Shown: positions 55,644 to 64,000 of the stretch, one piece after another | Numbering within the stretch: the first letter of the stretch is position 1 | Layout of the letters: every line of letters begins with the position of its first letter | From: Shewanella sp. OPT22 | GTDB taxonomy: Bacteria; Pseudomonadota; Gammaproteobacteria; Enterobacterales; Shewanellaceae | Reading direction: 5' to 3' | DNA: 64,000 nt | NCBI RefSeq assembly: GCF_004168585.1 | Contig: NZ_PGVH01000056.1 | Span: 314,576-378,575, forward strand | Notes under the pieces: generated by a model | The model's input: the letters and a program-made list of their open reading frames with translations, nothing else | What the model was told of the DNA's origin: nothing | The model's database searches: none | Position numbers and translations under genes: made by a program

Positions 55644-55761
55644 TCAACACTCCATAACAGAATGAAAAAATTTAAGTCTAATCACATTATATAAAATCTA
55701 CTTTTACATAAAGACGTGATCAAGCTCACTTACTGATAATTGTAGCTACTCTAACAGCGCT

Positions 55762-57045
55762 TTATCCGATAATAAAGCTTTCCAGCTCGCCTTGGCTTTG
55801 CTTTAACAAGCGCTTCCAATTCGATTCTGGTAGCCTAACGGACAAAATACAATTTCCTAGCTCATCATATTCTTGCGATTGCGTTGCTTCGAGTCGATAA
55901 AACTGACCAAGATAATGCCCAGATGCAGCAGGAATTTTTAATGTAAATTCAGCTACTTTATCTCCAACAAGTTGCTCAATAGCATCTGCTAACAATTCAA
56001 ATCCAAGTCGCTGCTGTGCAGAAACCCAAACTCTAATTGGCACACCTTCATCGTTATAATCTACTTTTGGCTTCACTGTCTCAAGTAAATCTATTTTGTT
56101 ACAAACTATGAGCTGTGGGATTTCTTTGGCATTAATCTCTTCAAGTACATTTTGTACCTGCTCAAAATTTTCTCCCATATTTTCATCAGCACAATCGACA
56201 ACGTGTAATAGCAAATCTGCATTACGTGTTTCTTGCAATGTTGCTTTAAATGCTGCAACTAAATCATGGGGAAGATGCCGAATAAATCCTACAGTATCAG
56301 CCAGAATTACGCTGTGATCTTTAAGTTCTAATTTTCTCAACGTTGGATCGAGTGTTGCGAACAATTGATCGGCGGCATAAACATCAGAACTGGTCAAAGC
56401 ATTGAATAGCGTTGATTTTCCAGCGTTCGTGTATCCAACTAATGATACTGTCGATAAATCACTGCGACTGCGCGCACGTCTACTCTGTTGACGCTGTTTA
56501 TCGACCTTGTCAAGACGACGGTTAATCGATTTGATTCTGCCACGTAGTAAACGTCTATCCGTTTCTAGCTGAGTTTCTCCTGGTCCACGTAAACCGATAC
56601 CACCTTTTTGTCTCTCAAGGTGGGTCCAACCTCGAACCAAACGAGTCGACATATGTCTTAATTGAGCAAGTTCAACTTGTAACTTACCCTCGTGAGTTCT
56701 TGCACGCTGCGCAAAGATATCAAGAATTAACGTAGTTCTATCAAGGACACGACACTCACAGAGCATTTCAAGATTTCGTTCTTGAGCTGGTGATAATGCA
56801 TGGTTGAAAATAACGACATTCGCCTCTGTGCCTGCAACCATAGCTGCAAGCTCTTCAGCTTTACCTGAACCTACAAAGAATTTGCGATCGGGTGCATTAC
56901 GGCTACCAGTAATCGTACCAACAGCATTTGCACCCGCAGACTCTACCAACAATTGCAGTTCAGTAAGGTCTTCTCGACGTTCATCATCTGCAAAGTCAAT
57001 GTGGACAAGAACAGCTTTTTCTCCTGCCTCATAACGATCAAACAA
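55762..57045 (-). CDS. hflX: Ribosome-associated GTPase HflX
   Basis: A 427-residue GTPase that splits stalled 70S ribosomes, with roles in stress and heat recovery. An N-terminal domain with the family motif GRDEF-like region (RKFFVGSGKAEELA) and coiled linker (GIGLRGPGETQLETDRRLLRGRI) precedes the G domain: P-loop GYTNAGKS, DTVGFI, NKID. It starts with TTG (FDRYEAGEKAVLVHIDF), supported by GGGG at 8 bases and by the E. coli N-terminus. It lies downstream of hfq. Confidence 0.96.
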   Translation of the reverse strand: MFDRYEAGEKAVLVHIDFADDERREDLTELQLLVESAGANAVGTITGSRNAPDRKFFVGSGKAEELAAMVAGTEANVVIFNHALSPAQERNLEMLCECRVLDRTTLILDIFAQRARTHEGKLQVELAQLRHMSTRLVRGWTHLERQKGGIGLRGPGETQLETDRRLLRGRIKSINRRLDKVDKQRQQSRRARSRSDLSTVSLVGYTNAGKSTLFNALTSSDVYAADQLFATLDPTLRKLELKDHSVILADTVGFIRHLPHDLVAAFKATLQETRNADLLLHVVDCADENMGENFEQVQNVLEEINAKEIPQLIVCNKIDLLETVKPKVDYNDEGVPIRVWVSAQQRLGFELLADAIEQLVGDKVAEFTLKIPAASGHYLGQFYRLEATQSQEYDELGNCILSVRLPESNWKRLLKQSQGELESFIIG

Positions 57046-57233
57046 AAAGTAAACCCCTCAATAAATACCTGACCATAAGTTTGAAATCATTCTAGCGATC
57101 AGACTTAATCTAATACGACTTATTACCAATGACATATAACCTAAGCTACGTAACTAAGGCTATAACATCGAAGAATGATGAAGCTAAATTTAGATGTCAA
57201 AAATCTAACATAATTTATGGTAAGGCACTTTAA

Positions 57234-57500
57234 TTACTCTTCGTTGCTATCCATTTCTTGTGTAGGAGCTGTACCACCTTGGTTCGCACTTACATTGAAC
57301 GGTCGAGCTGGTACAACAGTCGAAATAGCATGCTTGTAAACCATCTGGCTTACCGTATTTTTTAGTAAAATCACGAACTGATCAAACGACTCTACTTGTC
57401 CTTGTAGTTTAATGCCGTTAACCAAATAGATAGAAACTGGAACGCGCTCACGACGCAATGCGTTCAAAAATGGGTCTTGTAATGATTGCCCCTTAGCCAT
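57234..57500 (-). CDS. hfq: RNA chaperone Hfq
   Basis: An 88-residue hexameric Sm-like protein that pairs small RNAs with mRNAs. The full Sm core is present ([60 protein letters not shown]), including the YKHA motif of Sm2. The C-terminal tail is short (about 20 residues). AAGGAAAA precedes the ATG. Confidence 0.98.
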   Translation of the reverse strand: MAKGQSLQDPFLNALRRERVPVSIYLVNGIKLQGQVESFDQFVILLKNTVSQMVYKHAISTVVPARPFNVSANQGGTAPTQEMDSNEE

Positions 57501-57670
57501 CGTATTTTCCTTTTTTAATTTATTAAAATCAATCTACTACGTTAATAATAACAACAGTATGATACAACATGGATAAATTAGCTAATATCAAGTTTAGTAA
57601 GTTTAATCTCGCTCAAAAATTAACGGGAGGCAGCTTATCTAATGCTTCCTGTCAATATACTTACTAAGAC

Positions 57671-58585
57671 TTAAAGATGCTGTGTCACTTTGACTACATT
57701 CCCTTCAGCACCACTTTCTAACCAATTTAAATCTCCCCAACTACGTAACCATGTTAATTGACGCTTTGCTAATTGCCTAGTAGCAGCAACAACTTTTTCA
57801 GACATCTCATTATAGTCAAATTCGCCATCTAAGTATTGCCAACACTGACGATACCCTACACAACGCATAGATGGTAGATTAATATCTAGATCACCTCGTT
57901 GTTTTAACTTGGTTACTTCTTCTACAAATCCTTGTTCTAACATGATCTCAAAGCGTTTCGCAATCAGCTCATGTAAGGTTTTCCTTTCAGTCGGAGCAAT
58001 AGCAAACTGCACGAAATCATAAGGTAAGGGCTCTGCTTTAACTTGAGTCAATTCAGTTAAACTCTTACCACTAATTCGAAAAACTTCTATCGCTCTCGAT
58101 AGTCTCTGAGGATCATTCCCATGAATTCGTTCAGCTGATACTGGATCAACTTTTTTAAGTTCTTCATGTATCCATTGCCAACCATGCTGCTCTGCTTCTT
58201 TCATGATTTGTGCTCGAATTTCTGGCACGGCTTCTGGCAACGGTGATAACCCTTCTAATAATGCTTTAAAATAAAGCATGGTTCCACCAACTAAAAGTGG
58301 GGTTTTACCACTTTTTATGATGTTTTCGATCCCATTTATTGCATCACGACGAAAATCTGCCGCAGAATAACTCTCTATAGGATCTAAAATATCAATCAAA
58401 CGATGCGGAGCTCTTGCTAATTCTTCTTTGCTCGGCTTCGCAGTACCCACGTTCATTTCTTTATAAACGAGTGCAGAATCAACAGAAATAATTTCACAAT
58501 TGTGTTTTTCAGCTAACTCTAGTGCTAACGCTGTCTTTCCTGATGCAGTTGGCCCCATCAGGGTTAGTACTTTTGGATTACTCAC
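57671..58585 (-). CDS. miaA: tRNA dimethylallyltransferase MiaA
   Basis: A 304-residue enzyme that transfers a dimethylallyl group to A37 of tRNAs reading U-initial codons. P-loop GPTASGKT at 11-18, then [17 protein letters not shown] and the [20 protein letters not shown] region. It overlaps the mutL stop by 8 bases. The mutL-miaA-hfq-hflX order is the standard gammaproteobacterial superoperon. Confidence 0.97.
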   Translation of the reverse strand: MSNPKVLTLMGPTASGKTALALELAEKHNCEIISVDSALVYKEMNVGTAKPSKEELARAPHRLIDILDPIESYSAADFRRDAINGIENIIKSGKTPLLVGGTMLYFKALLEGLSPLPEAVPEIRAQIMKEAEQHGWQWIHEELKKVDPVSAERIHGNDPQRLSRAIEVFRISGKSLTELTQVKAEPLPYDFVQFAIAPTERKTLHELIAKRFEIMLEQGFVEEVTKLKQRGDLDINLPSMRCVGYRQCWQYLDGEFDYNEMSEKVVAATRQLAKRQLTWLRSWGDLNWLESGAEGNVVKVTQHL

Positions 58586-60464
58586 TAATTTTCTCTTGTG
58601 AACTATTTACCAAGCTTTTTTCTGTTTGCTTTTCCGCTAACCAATTCTGCCAAGGTAAATGAATGCTTCTCGTGTTTAAAATATTTTGTTGAACTTTATC
58701 ATCTAAAAGGTCATATGCTTTCCAAGCTTGTGTTGCCGAAATGAAACCTTTTACAGATTCCTGAGCAAGCCAACTTGCTAATTCTTCATCAGAAGGCTCT
58801 TGAAACTGAAGCCACTGCAATAAAGCTGGAATCACTTTAGCAAGCTGACTGTCTCTTATATATGAGGGCACTTTTTTAATTATCAACTGTTTTAATTTAA
58901 TTGATAATTCAATGCCTAACTTGCGCAAAATTTGTTCTTTATTTTGCACAATTTCTTGCCATTCTGGTACAACACTTACAGAAACGGGCATAAGTAAAGG
59001 TTGAGCTTGTAACCCATTTGGTAAAGTTTTTAAAATTGTTTGTTTTTGGGTGACAGCTGCTGTAGCTTTTACAGGCAACAACTGAATTTGATCATCGGCT
59101 ACGATGACCCAATACTCCCCATTCACTAGTGGCGGCATGCTTGAAGTAATAATTTGAGGTTCATTCACTTCATCGGTATTTGATGATGTAGCTAACAACT
59201 CAGCATAACTTTTTACTGCATTAGCATTAATTGAGTCACGACTTGCTGATTGATACCCACCGTAATTATTACCGCAAGAACTAGATGAATTCGGTTGATA
59301 CGCACCCGAAGTATTTTGTTCAGAGAAGCGACTTTGCGAATAACCACTCGTTAATGAACTTGACTCACCGAAATTAGCGTCATATTCATCGGTTGTATAA
59401 GCCTCTGTTGCCACAGATAAATCCTGAGGTTTGCTTTGCTGCGATTCTGAACTTAAAAGGTCAGCTACTGAAATTTGACTTAACGCTGACTGTAACGTTT
59501 GCAGAATAAAGTCGTGAATATAACGACTTTGATGAAATCGTACTTCATGCTTAGCGGGATGTACGTTCACATCGACTTGGTGTGGTTCGAGTTCGAACAT
59601 TAATACGTAGTTTGGTTGCTCTTGAATCGATAACTCTGCGAATGCTTGGCGTACAGCATGATTAACTAAACGGTCGCGCACTAATCGCCCATTAACATAG
59701 AAATAATGAGTAACTGGTGCTAAACCTTGCTGAAGAGGTGATTGTAAATATCCAGACAAAGATAAACCATCATGCTGACAATTAACTTTAATCGCCGTTT
59801 CAGCAAAGGTCTTGCTGCTCACTTGCGCAAGGCGTTGAATATACTGTGGCTCGGTCTTAGCAGGTCGGTAATTCCGAACAATCTTACCATTGTGTTGTAA
59901 GGTAAAATGGATATCGGCTCTAACCAATACAATGCGCTTGAGCCATTCATCAATGTGGGTAAATTCCGTCTTATCACTTTTTAAAAAACGACGTCTCGCA
60001 GGCGTATTAAAAAATAAGTCAGCTACATCAATCGTCGTCCCAATAGGATGAGCAGCAGGAATTACTTTAACTGCCATCTGAGATCCTTCAGCGTAAGCTT
60101 GCCATGCTTCAGACTGCCCCTCAGGTTTTGATGTGATCGTTAAACGAGAAACAGAACTGATACTGGCCAGTGCTTCACCACGAAATCCAAAGCTTAATAT
60201 TGCTTCAAGATCATCTAATGAGGCAACTTTTGAGGTAGCATGCCGAGCTAAGGCTAAGGACAAGTCAGCTTTTCCGATGCCACAACCATTATCTCGAATT
60301 CGAATCAGTTTAGCGCCGCCCTTTTCGATCTCAATATCAATTTTAGTAGCACCGGCGTCGATACAGTTTTCAACCAGCTCTTTAACCACTGAGGCTGGTC
60401 TTTCAACTACCTCACCTGCGGCAATTTGGTTTGCTAATTGTGGTGGTAAAATTTGTATAGGCAT
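58578..60464 (-). CDS. mutL: DNA mismatch repair protein MutL
   Basis: A 628-residue GHKL ATPase linking MutS mismatch detection to strand cutting. ATP-site motifs are near the front: [18 protein letters not shown] and [11 protein letters not shown] Ser/Asn/Gln-rich linker (about 335-430) leads to the C-terminal dimerisation domain. That domain lacks the DQHAxxExxxxE endonuclease motif, as expected in MutH-type species. Confidence 0.97.
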   Translation of the reverse strand: MPIQILPPQLANQIAAGEVVERPASVVKELVENCIDAGATKIDIEIEKGGAKLIRIRDNGCGIGKADLSLALARHATSKVASLDDLEAILSFGFRGEALASISSVSRLTITSKPEGQSEAWQAYAEGSQMAVKVIPAAHPIGTTIDVADLFFNTPARRRFLKSDKTEFTHIDEWLKRIVLVRADIHFTLQHNGKIVRNYRPAKTEPQYIQRLAQVSSKTFAETAIKVNCQHDGLSLSGYLQSPLQQGLAPVTHYFYVNGRLVRDRLVNHAVRQAFAELSIQEQPNYVLMFELEPHQVDVNVHPAKHEVRFHQSRYIHDFILQTLQSALSQISVADLLSSESQQSKPQDLSVATEAYTTDEYDANFGESSSLTSGYSQSRFSEQNTSGAYQPNSSSSCGNNYGGYQSASRDSINANAVKSYAELLATSSNTDEVNEPQIITSSMPPLVNGEYWVIVADDQIQLLPVKATAAVTQKQTILKTLPNGLQAQPLLMPVSVSVVPEWQEIVQNKEQILRKLGIELSIKLKQLIIKKVPSYIRDSQLAKVIPALLQWLQFQEPSDEELASWLAQESVKGFISATQAWKAYDLLDDKVQQNILNTRSIHLPWQNWLAEKQTEKSLVNSSQEKISE

Positions 60465-60482
60465 CTAACTTGCCCTTTGTCT

Positions 60483-61805
60483 TTAAGTTCTAGGAATGGT
60501 TAAGCGCTGGCCTAAACGAACGACATCAGATTTAAGGTTATTCGCTTTTTTGATTCTCGCTACAGAGACATTATAGCGTCTAGCAATTCGGGTTAATGAA
60601 TCCCCTTTCTTCACCTTATGAATTTTAGGTGCACTCTGATTAGCAATTAACGTATCTGAAGGCGCATGCTTTTTGAAATAAGAGACAATACCTGTTTTTA
60701 TGGCATTGGCCAGTTTTTGTTGATGCTTTGTAGACCGTAACAGCCGCTCTTCTTGAGGATTTGAAATAAAGCCTGTTTCGACTAATAAAGATGGAATGTC
60801 TGGTGACTTTAACACACCAAAACTTGCAGATTCAGGATGTCGTTTATGCAGTTTGGTTACTCGGCCAACTTGGCCAAGAACACCATCAGCAATTTGATGA
60901 CTTATCGCAAGGGATTTATCAGAAACCATATCAATCAAGGTCATCGCCAGATATTGCTCACTATCCGTATTTTCAATAGCGTCGCCAGCACCACCTAAAA
61001 GTTCTGAATGACGCTCTTTTTGCTCCAGCCAACGCCCCATTTCAGACTTAGCTCGACGTTTAGATACTAACCACACTGAAGCACCGCGAGGTTTAGGGGT
61101 AGTGAAAGCATCTGCATGAATTGAGACTAGTAGATCTACTTTTTTCTTCCTAGCAATTTCAGTACGCCCATTCAAAGTGACAAAATAGTCACCTCTTCGT
61201 GTAAGAATTGCTTTCATTCCGGGTACTTTATTGATTAACGCTTGAGTGCGCTTAGCTATTTGTAGTACGACCTTTTTCTCATAGGTTCCTGCAGGGCCAA
61301 TAGAGCCAGGGTCATCACCGCCGTGCCCTGGATCAATGGCAATGATAATGTCTCTGAGCTTTTTCTTCGGTTTCGTTACCACTTTTACAGTAGAAGATTT
61401 ACCTTTGGTTTCAATATCAATAACAAGACGATCGCCATAAGGCTTTGTTGGTTTTAAAGAGAAAATCTTTGCAGACACAGGCTTTGTGAGATCAAGCACA
61501 ACCCTTAATGTATTTTTTTTACTGGTTTTGCTGTAACGAACTCGTTTTATAAGCTTGCTTGAATTTTTTACTTTTGAGAGTGAAAGCTTTGATTTGGAGC
61601 CTTTCAAATCAACAACAAGCCGATCTGGCTTCGCTAAGAAAAAATAACTGTACTGAGGATTATCACTTAAATCAAAAACGATTCGCGTAGAGTCAGGCGC
61701 AGCCCAAATACGCACTCCTTGCAATGTATTAGCAAGTGCAGAATGTATCGGCAGTAAAAAAATGAAGACAATAAGTAGTCTTTTAATTAAGGCTCTATTG
61801 GGCAT
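60483..61805 (-). CDS. amiB: N-acetylmuramoyl-L-alanine amidase with LysM (AmiB type)
   Basis: A 440-residue periplasmic zinc amidase that cuts septal peptidoglycan in daughter-cell separation. Order: signal peptide (to about 25, LPIHSALA), AMIN domain (~28-130, septal targeting), amidase_3 domain with zinc residues in [13 protein letters not shown], the VSIHADAF site and the catalytic Glu in [10 protein letters not shown], then one C-terminal LysM ([19 protein letters not shown]). It lies between tsaE and mutL, as in relatives. Confidence 0.95.
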   Translation of the reverse strand: MPNRALIKRLLIVFIFLLPIHSALANTLQGVRIWAAPDSTRIVFDLSDNPQYSYFFLAKPDRLVVDLKGSKSKLSLSKVKNSSKLIKRVRYSKTSKKNTLRVVLDLTKPVSAKIFSLKPTKPYGDRLVIDIETKGKSSTVKVVTKPKKKLRDIIIAIDPGHGGDDPGSIGPAGTYEKKVVLQIAKRTQALINKVPGMKAILTRRGDYFVTLNGRTEIARKKKVDLLVSIHADAFTTPKPRGASVWLVSKRRAKSEMGRWLEQKERHSELLGGAGDAIENTDSEQYLAMTLIDMVSDKSLAISHQIADGVLGQVGRVTKLHKRHPESASFGVLKSPDIPSLLVETGFISNPQEERLLRSTKHQQKLANAIKTGIVSYFKKHAPSDTLIANQSAPKIHKVKKGDSLTRIARRYNVSVARIKKANNLKSDVVRLGQRLTIPRT

Positions 61806-61831
61806 AAAGTTAGTATTATTTTAATTGACTT

Positions 61832-62290
61832 TTATTGTAACTGACTAAGTAATGCCTCACCAATCGGTGTTCTGGCTTCCATGACAACCTCTCTTCCTGA
61901 GTCAACATATTGAATCTCAATATGTATATCGGCTTGTGGTAATAAACCTTGACCATGTTCAGGCCACTCCACAATACACAAACTATCGTCTGAAAAATAG
62001 TCTCTTATTCCCATAAATTCGAGTTCTTCTGGGTCCATCAATCGATATAAGTCAAAGTGAAACACCTTAAGCTCATTAATTTCGTATGGTTCAACCAAAG
62101 TATAAGTAGGACTTTTTACTGCGCCTGGATGCCCTAACGCTTGGATTAAACCACGTGAGAAAGTGGTTTTGCCTGCACCAAGGTCACCCTCTAAAAATAT
62201 CGTCAAAGGTGGCTTAACAACTTTTGCAAGTTTATTCCCAAAAGCGACGGTAGCGTCTTCATTTACAAGAGAAAAAGAGTATTGTTTCAT
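61832..62290 (-). CDS. tsaE: tRNA threonylcarbamoyladenosine synthesis ATPase TsaE
   Basis: A 152-residue P-loop ATPase that works with TsaB and TsaD to make t6A37 on ANN-decoding tRNAs. Walker A GDLGAGKTTFSRGLIQALG, then VKSPTYTLVEPY and FHFDLYRLMDPEELEFMGI are family signatures. It is the first gene of the tsaE-amiB-mutL-miaA-hfq-hflX run. Confidence 0.97.
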   Translation of the reverse strand: MKQYSFSLVNEDATVAFGNKLAKVVKPPLTIFLEGDLGAGKTTFSRGLIQALGHPGAVKSPTYTLVEPYEINELKVFHFDLYRLMDPEELEFMGIRDYFSDDSLCIVEWPEHGQGLLPQADIHIEIQYVDSGREVVMEARTPIGEALLSQLQ

Positions 62291-62310
62291 TTGAGTACTT
62301 ACGACAACTT

Positions 62311-62327
62311 AATTAGCGCTAATTATA
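62311..62327 (-). promoter_or_regulatory. Candidate tsaE promoter with overlapping palindrome
   Basis: On the minus strand a perfect TATAAT (plus-strand 62322-62327) lies 32 bases before the tsaE ATG. It overlaps the perfect palindrome AATTAGCGCTAATT (62311-62324), placed where the transcription start should be, as in a repressor operator. No good -35 is present. Confidence 0.5.
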
Positions 62328-62330
62328 CTG

Positions 62331-62364
62331 AAAAAAAAACCGAAGTCTTTTTAACTTCGGTTTT
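62331..62364 (-). terminator. Intrinsic terminator after the MFS transporter gene
   Basis: AAAACCGAAGT and ACTTCGGTTTT form an 11-bp stem with a 7-base loop; on the minus strand an unbroken run of nine T follows. It lies 20 bases past the transporter stop. Confidence 0.9.
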
Positions 62365-62383
62365 CAGCAGAAAAATTTTCAAC

Positions 62384-63925
62384 CTAAGATGCTTGCTGTG
62401 CTCGCTGCATGTTCATTAGCCATTTGCCATAAATATAAATACCGACGGCAGAAATTGAACCAATAGCAGCAATGATGTACCAGGCAGCTCCAATATTGTG
62501 AATTTGGTATAAATATTGTGTCAGAGACTGAGCTGTTTCACCGGTAAATTGTACTGCGGTGGTGAATGCTTCGCCTTCAGGAATCGCATCGACCTGAGAG
62601 GCTGACATGCCTCTTTCCAGCAATAGTTCACGCGAAAACACTTCTTTTGACGCAAATGCTTCATACAATCTAGGAGCGTAACGACTTTCTAAACTCCACC
62701 CAATACCTTGTGGAAGCATTACGAAACCTAAGTACATCGCCTTTTTACCTTTGGGAGCAATATTACCCATAAACTCGTTTTTCTTCGGGCTGATCATCAT
62801 CTCACCGATAGAAAACATAGCTATCGCAATTGCCATCATCCAAGCTGCATTCGTAAAGCCGATAACAAGGAATGCCGCAATACTTAACAGACATCCTGCC
62901 AACATGGCTGAAGTAACACGATACTTTGCTGTTAACCCTGCAATTAAGAAGCAACACGTCATGATCAACGCAGCATTAATATTAATCATACCTTCTGGCA
63001 TGATTTTAGTTCCAGCAAAGTCCATTCCTAGCACGGTTTGCCAGAAGCTACTTGAGGTTCCGCCTTCACCAAATAAGCTGGTAACGATAACGCTAGTGTC
63101 TACCCACTCTGAGATGTGGATCGGTAAGACATCAAATAACGCATTAAATAAAAACCAAAAACCAGAAAACACGAGCATGTAATAAATTACAATCGGCTTT
63201 TTAAGTTCATGTAATGCCTCTTTCCAAAGCACTTTTTGCTTAACCTCACCACTACGAACTTTGTCCATACGAGCTAAGCGTTCTTCTTTACCTGGCTCTT
63301 TATAAGTCAGTAATAAGATGAAGTTAAGTGAGATAATAGCAGCACAAGCAAAAAACACATTTTCCCATGCTAATTGGCGCATATGGACCGCGACTAATGG
63401 CCCAATAAAACCACCAATATTAACAATTTGGTAAAAGATACCCCATGCCATGGACGTATTATTACGATTGGTCGATAGAACTAATGTACCTTGAATACCC
63501 GGTTTAAATATACCTGTACCAGTCGCAAGCAACATGGCACCAAAAAAGAATCCCCAATAAGTTGGGAAAAACGCCATGACCATATAACCAGAAATTTTGA
63601 TTATGGTTGAAGCAAAAATGGTTTCTTTGTAGCCAACTCGATCAGAAATACCACCAGTTAAGACTGGAACAAAAGTCTGCATTAATGCCCAGATAAGAAG
63701 AATATCACTGTATTCTCTTAAGTTAATGCCTAATCCACCTTCAGAAACTGGAGATTTCGCATAAAGACCAGCACTGGCTTTTACCCCATAATAAGCAACA
63801 CGCTCAACCAGCTCCATACCACCCACAAGCCAGAATACGTAGCTTAAACTGACGATTGAAGCCCACATGCCTAACTGTTTAACTTCAGTTAAATCGTTAC
63901 CCGAAACTGAGCCATTATTGCTCAT
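62384..63925 (-). CDS. MFS transporter of the POT/PTR2-like type
   Basis: A 513-residue inner-membrane protein with about 12 or more hydrophobic helices. The first helix contains ELVERVAYYG (residues 38-47), matching the ExxER...YYG signature of proton-coupled oligopeptide transporters, and the loop 2-3 region GGISDRVGYK fits MFS motif A. A long loop near residues 395-455 is hydrophilic. The ATG at 63925 has a strong AAGGAG site at 6 bases; an in-frame start at 63982 does not. Peptide or amino-acid uptake is likely; substrate unknown. Confidence 0.85.
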   Translation of the reverse strand: MSNNGSVSGNDLTEVKQLGMWASIVSLSYVFWLVGGMELVERVAYYGVKASAGLYAKSPVSEGGLGINLREYSDILLIWALMQTFVPVLTGGISDRVGYKETIFASTIIKISGYMVMAFFPTYWGFFFGAMLLATGTGIFKPGIQGTLVLSTNRNNTSMAWGIFYQIVNIGGFIGPLVAVHMRQLAWENVFFACAAIISLNFILLLTYKEPGKEERLARMDKVRSGEVKQKVLWKEALHELKKPIVIYYMLVFSGFWFLFNALFDVLPIHISEWVDTSVIVTSLFGEGGTSSSFWQTVLGMDFAGTKIMPEGMININAALIMTCCFLIAGLTAKYRVTSAMLAGCLLSIAAFLVIGFTNAAWMMAIAIAMFSIGEMMISPKKNEFMGNIAPKGKKAMYLGFVMLPQGIGWSLESRYAPRLYEAFASKEVFSRELLLERGMSASQVDAIPEGEAFTTAVQFTGETAQSLTQYLYQIHNIGAAWYIIAAIGSISAVGIYIYGKWLMNMQRAQQAS

Positions 63926-64000
63926 ATCCCGCTCCTTATTTTTATCGTTATTTACTTTTGCCTTACCAATGAATGAAACCAAACAGTCTCACAACACATT

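Overview
The window looks like a chromosomal segment of a low-GC marine gammaproteobacterium, most likely in or near the Shewanellaceae. The basis is gene order: hemA-prfA-prmC-sirB2-sirB1-kdsA on one side, sspBA-petABC and hflCKX-hfq-miaA-mutL-amiB-tsaE on the other, plus a Vibrio/Shewanella-type lateral flagellar set with LafK and MotY. The many large orphan proteins, and a host-effector-like kinase gene, would suit a host-associated relative such as Parashewanella, but the genus is inference.

Layout. 1-2.7 kb: a gene-free stretch, a small PspB-like membrane protein, YajQ, a VanZ-like protein and a PanE-like ketopantoate reductase. 2.9-11.3 kb: the housekeeping run hemA, prfA, prmC, sirB2, sirB1, a DUF819 membrane protein and kdsA. 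It is interrupted between prmC and sirB2 by a eukaryotic-like protein-kinase gene broken by one in-frame TGA. 11.4-14.2 kb: three orphan genes (588, 246 and 66 aa). 14.3-48.1 kb: a lateral-type flagellar cluster in four blocks: flgBCDEFGHIJKL plus a 340-aa hook/filament-like protein (minus); flgA, flgM, flgN (plus); motY-lafK-fliEFGHIJ (minus); fliMNPQR-flhBA (plus). A near-consensus sigma-54 promoter precedes flgB, which fits control by LafK. Flagellin, FliD, FliS, FliK, FliL, FliA and MotA/B are absent from the window.

Three very large orphan genes sit inside the flagellar cluster. A 778-aa gene separates flgA from flgM, and a 577-aa/950-aa pair fills the space between flgN and fliJ. The 577- and 950-aa proteins share an N-terminal region and are paralogues; the 950-aa protein also carries an 82-residue internal duplication. 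The 778-aa gene is bracketed by two copies of the last codons of flgA, and its Shine-Dalgarno sequence lies inside a long stem. These orphans, the 588-aa protein and the broken kinase are the least explained part of the window and the best candidates for an undescribed, perhaps secreted, protein set.

48.2-64 kb: a membrane GGDEF diguanylate cyclase next to flhA, then conserved housekeeping genes on the minus strand: sspB-sspA, cytochrome bc1 (petA-petB-petC), hflK-hflC, hflX, hfq, miaA, mutL, amiB, tsaE and a POT-like MFS transporter. Several intrinsic terminators separate these units. No rRNA, tRNA, CRISPR array, transposase or integrase was recognised.
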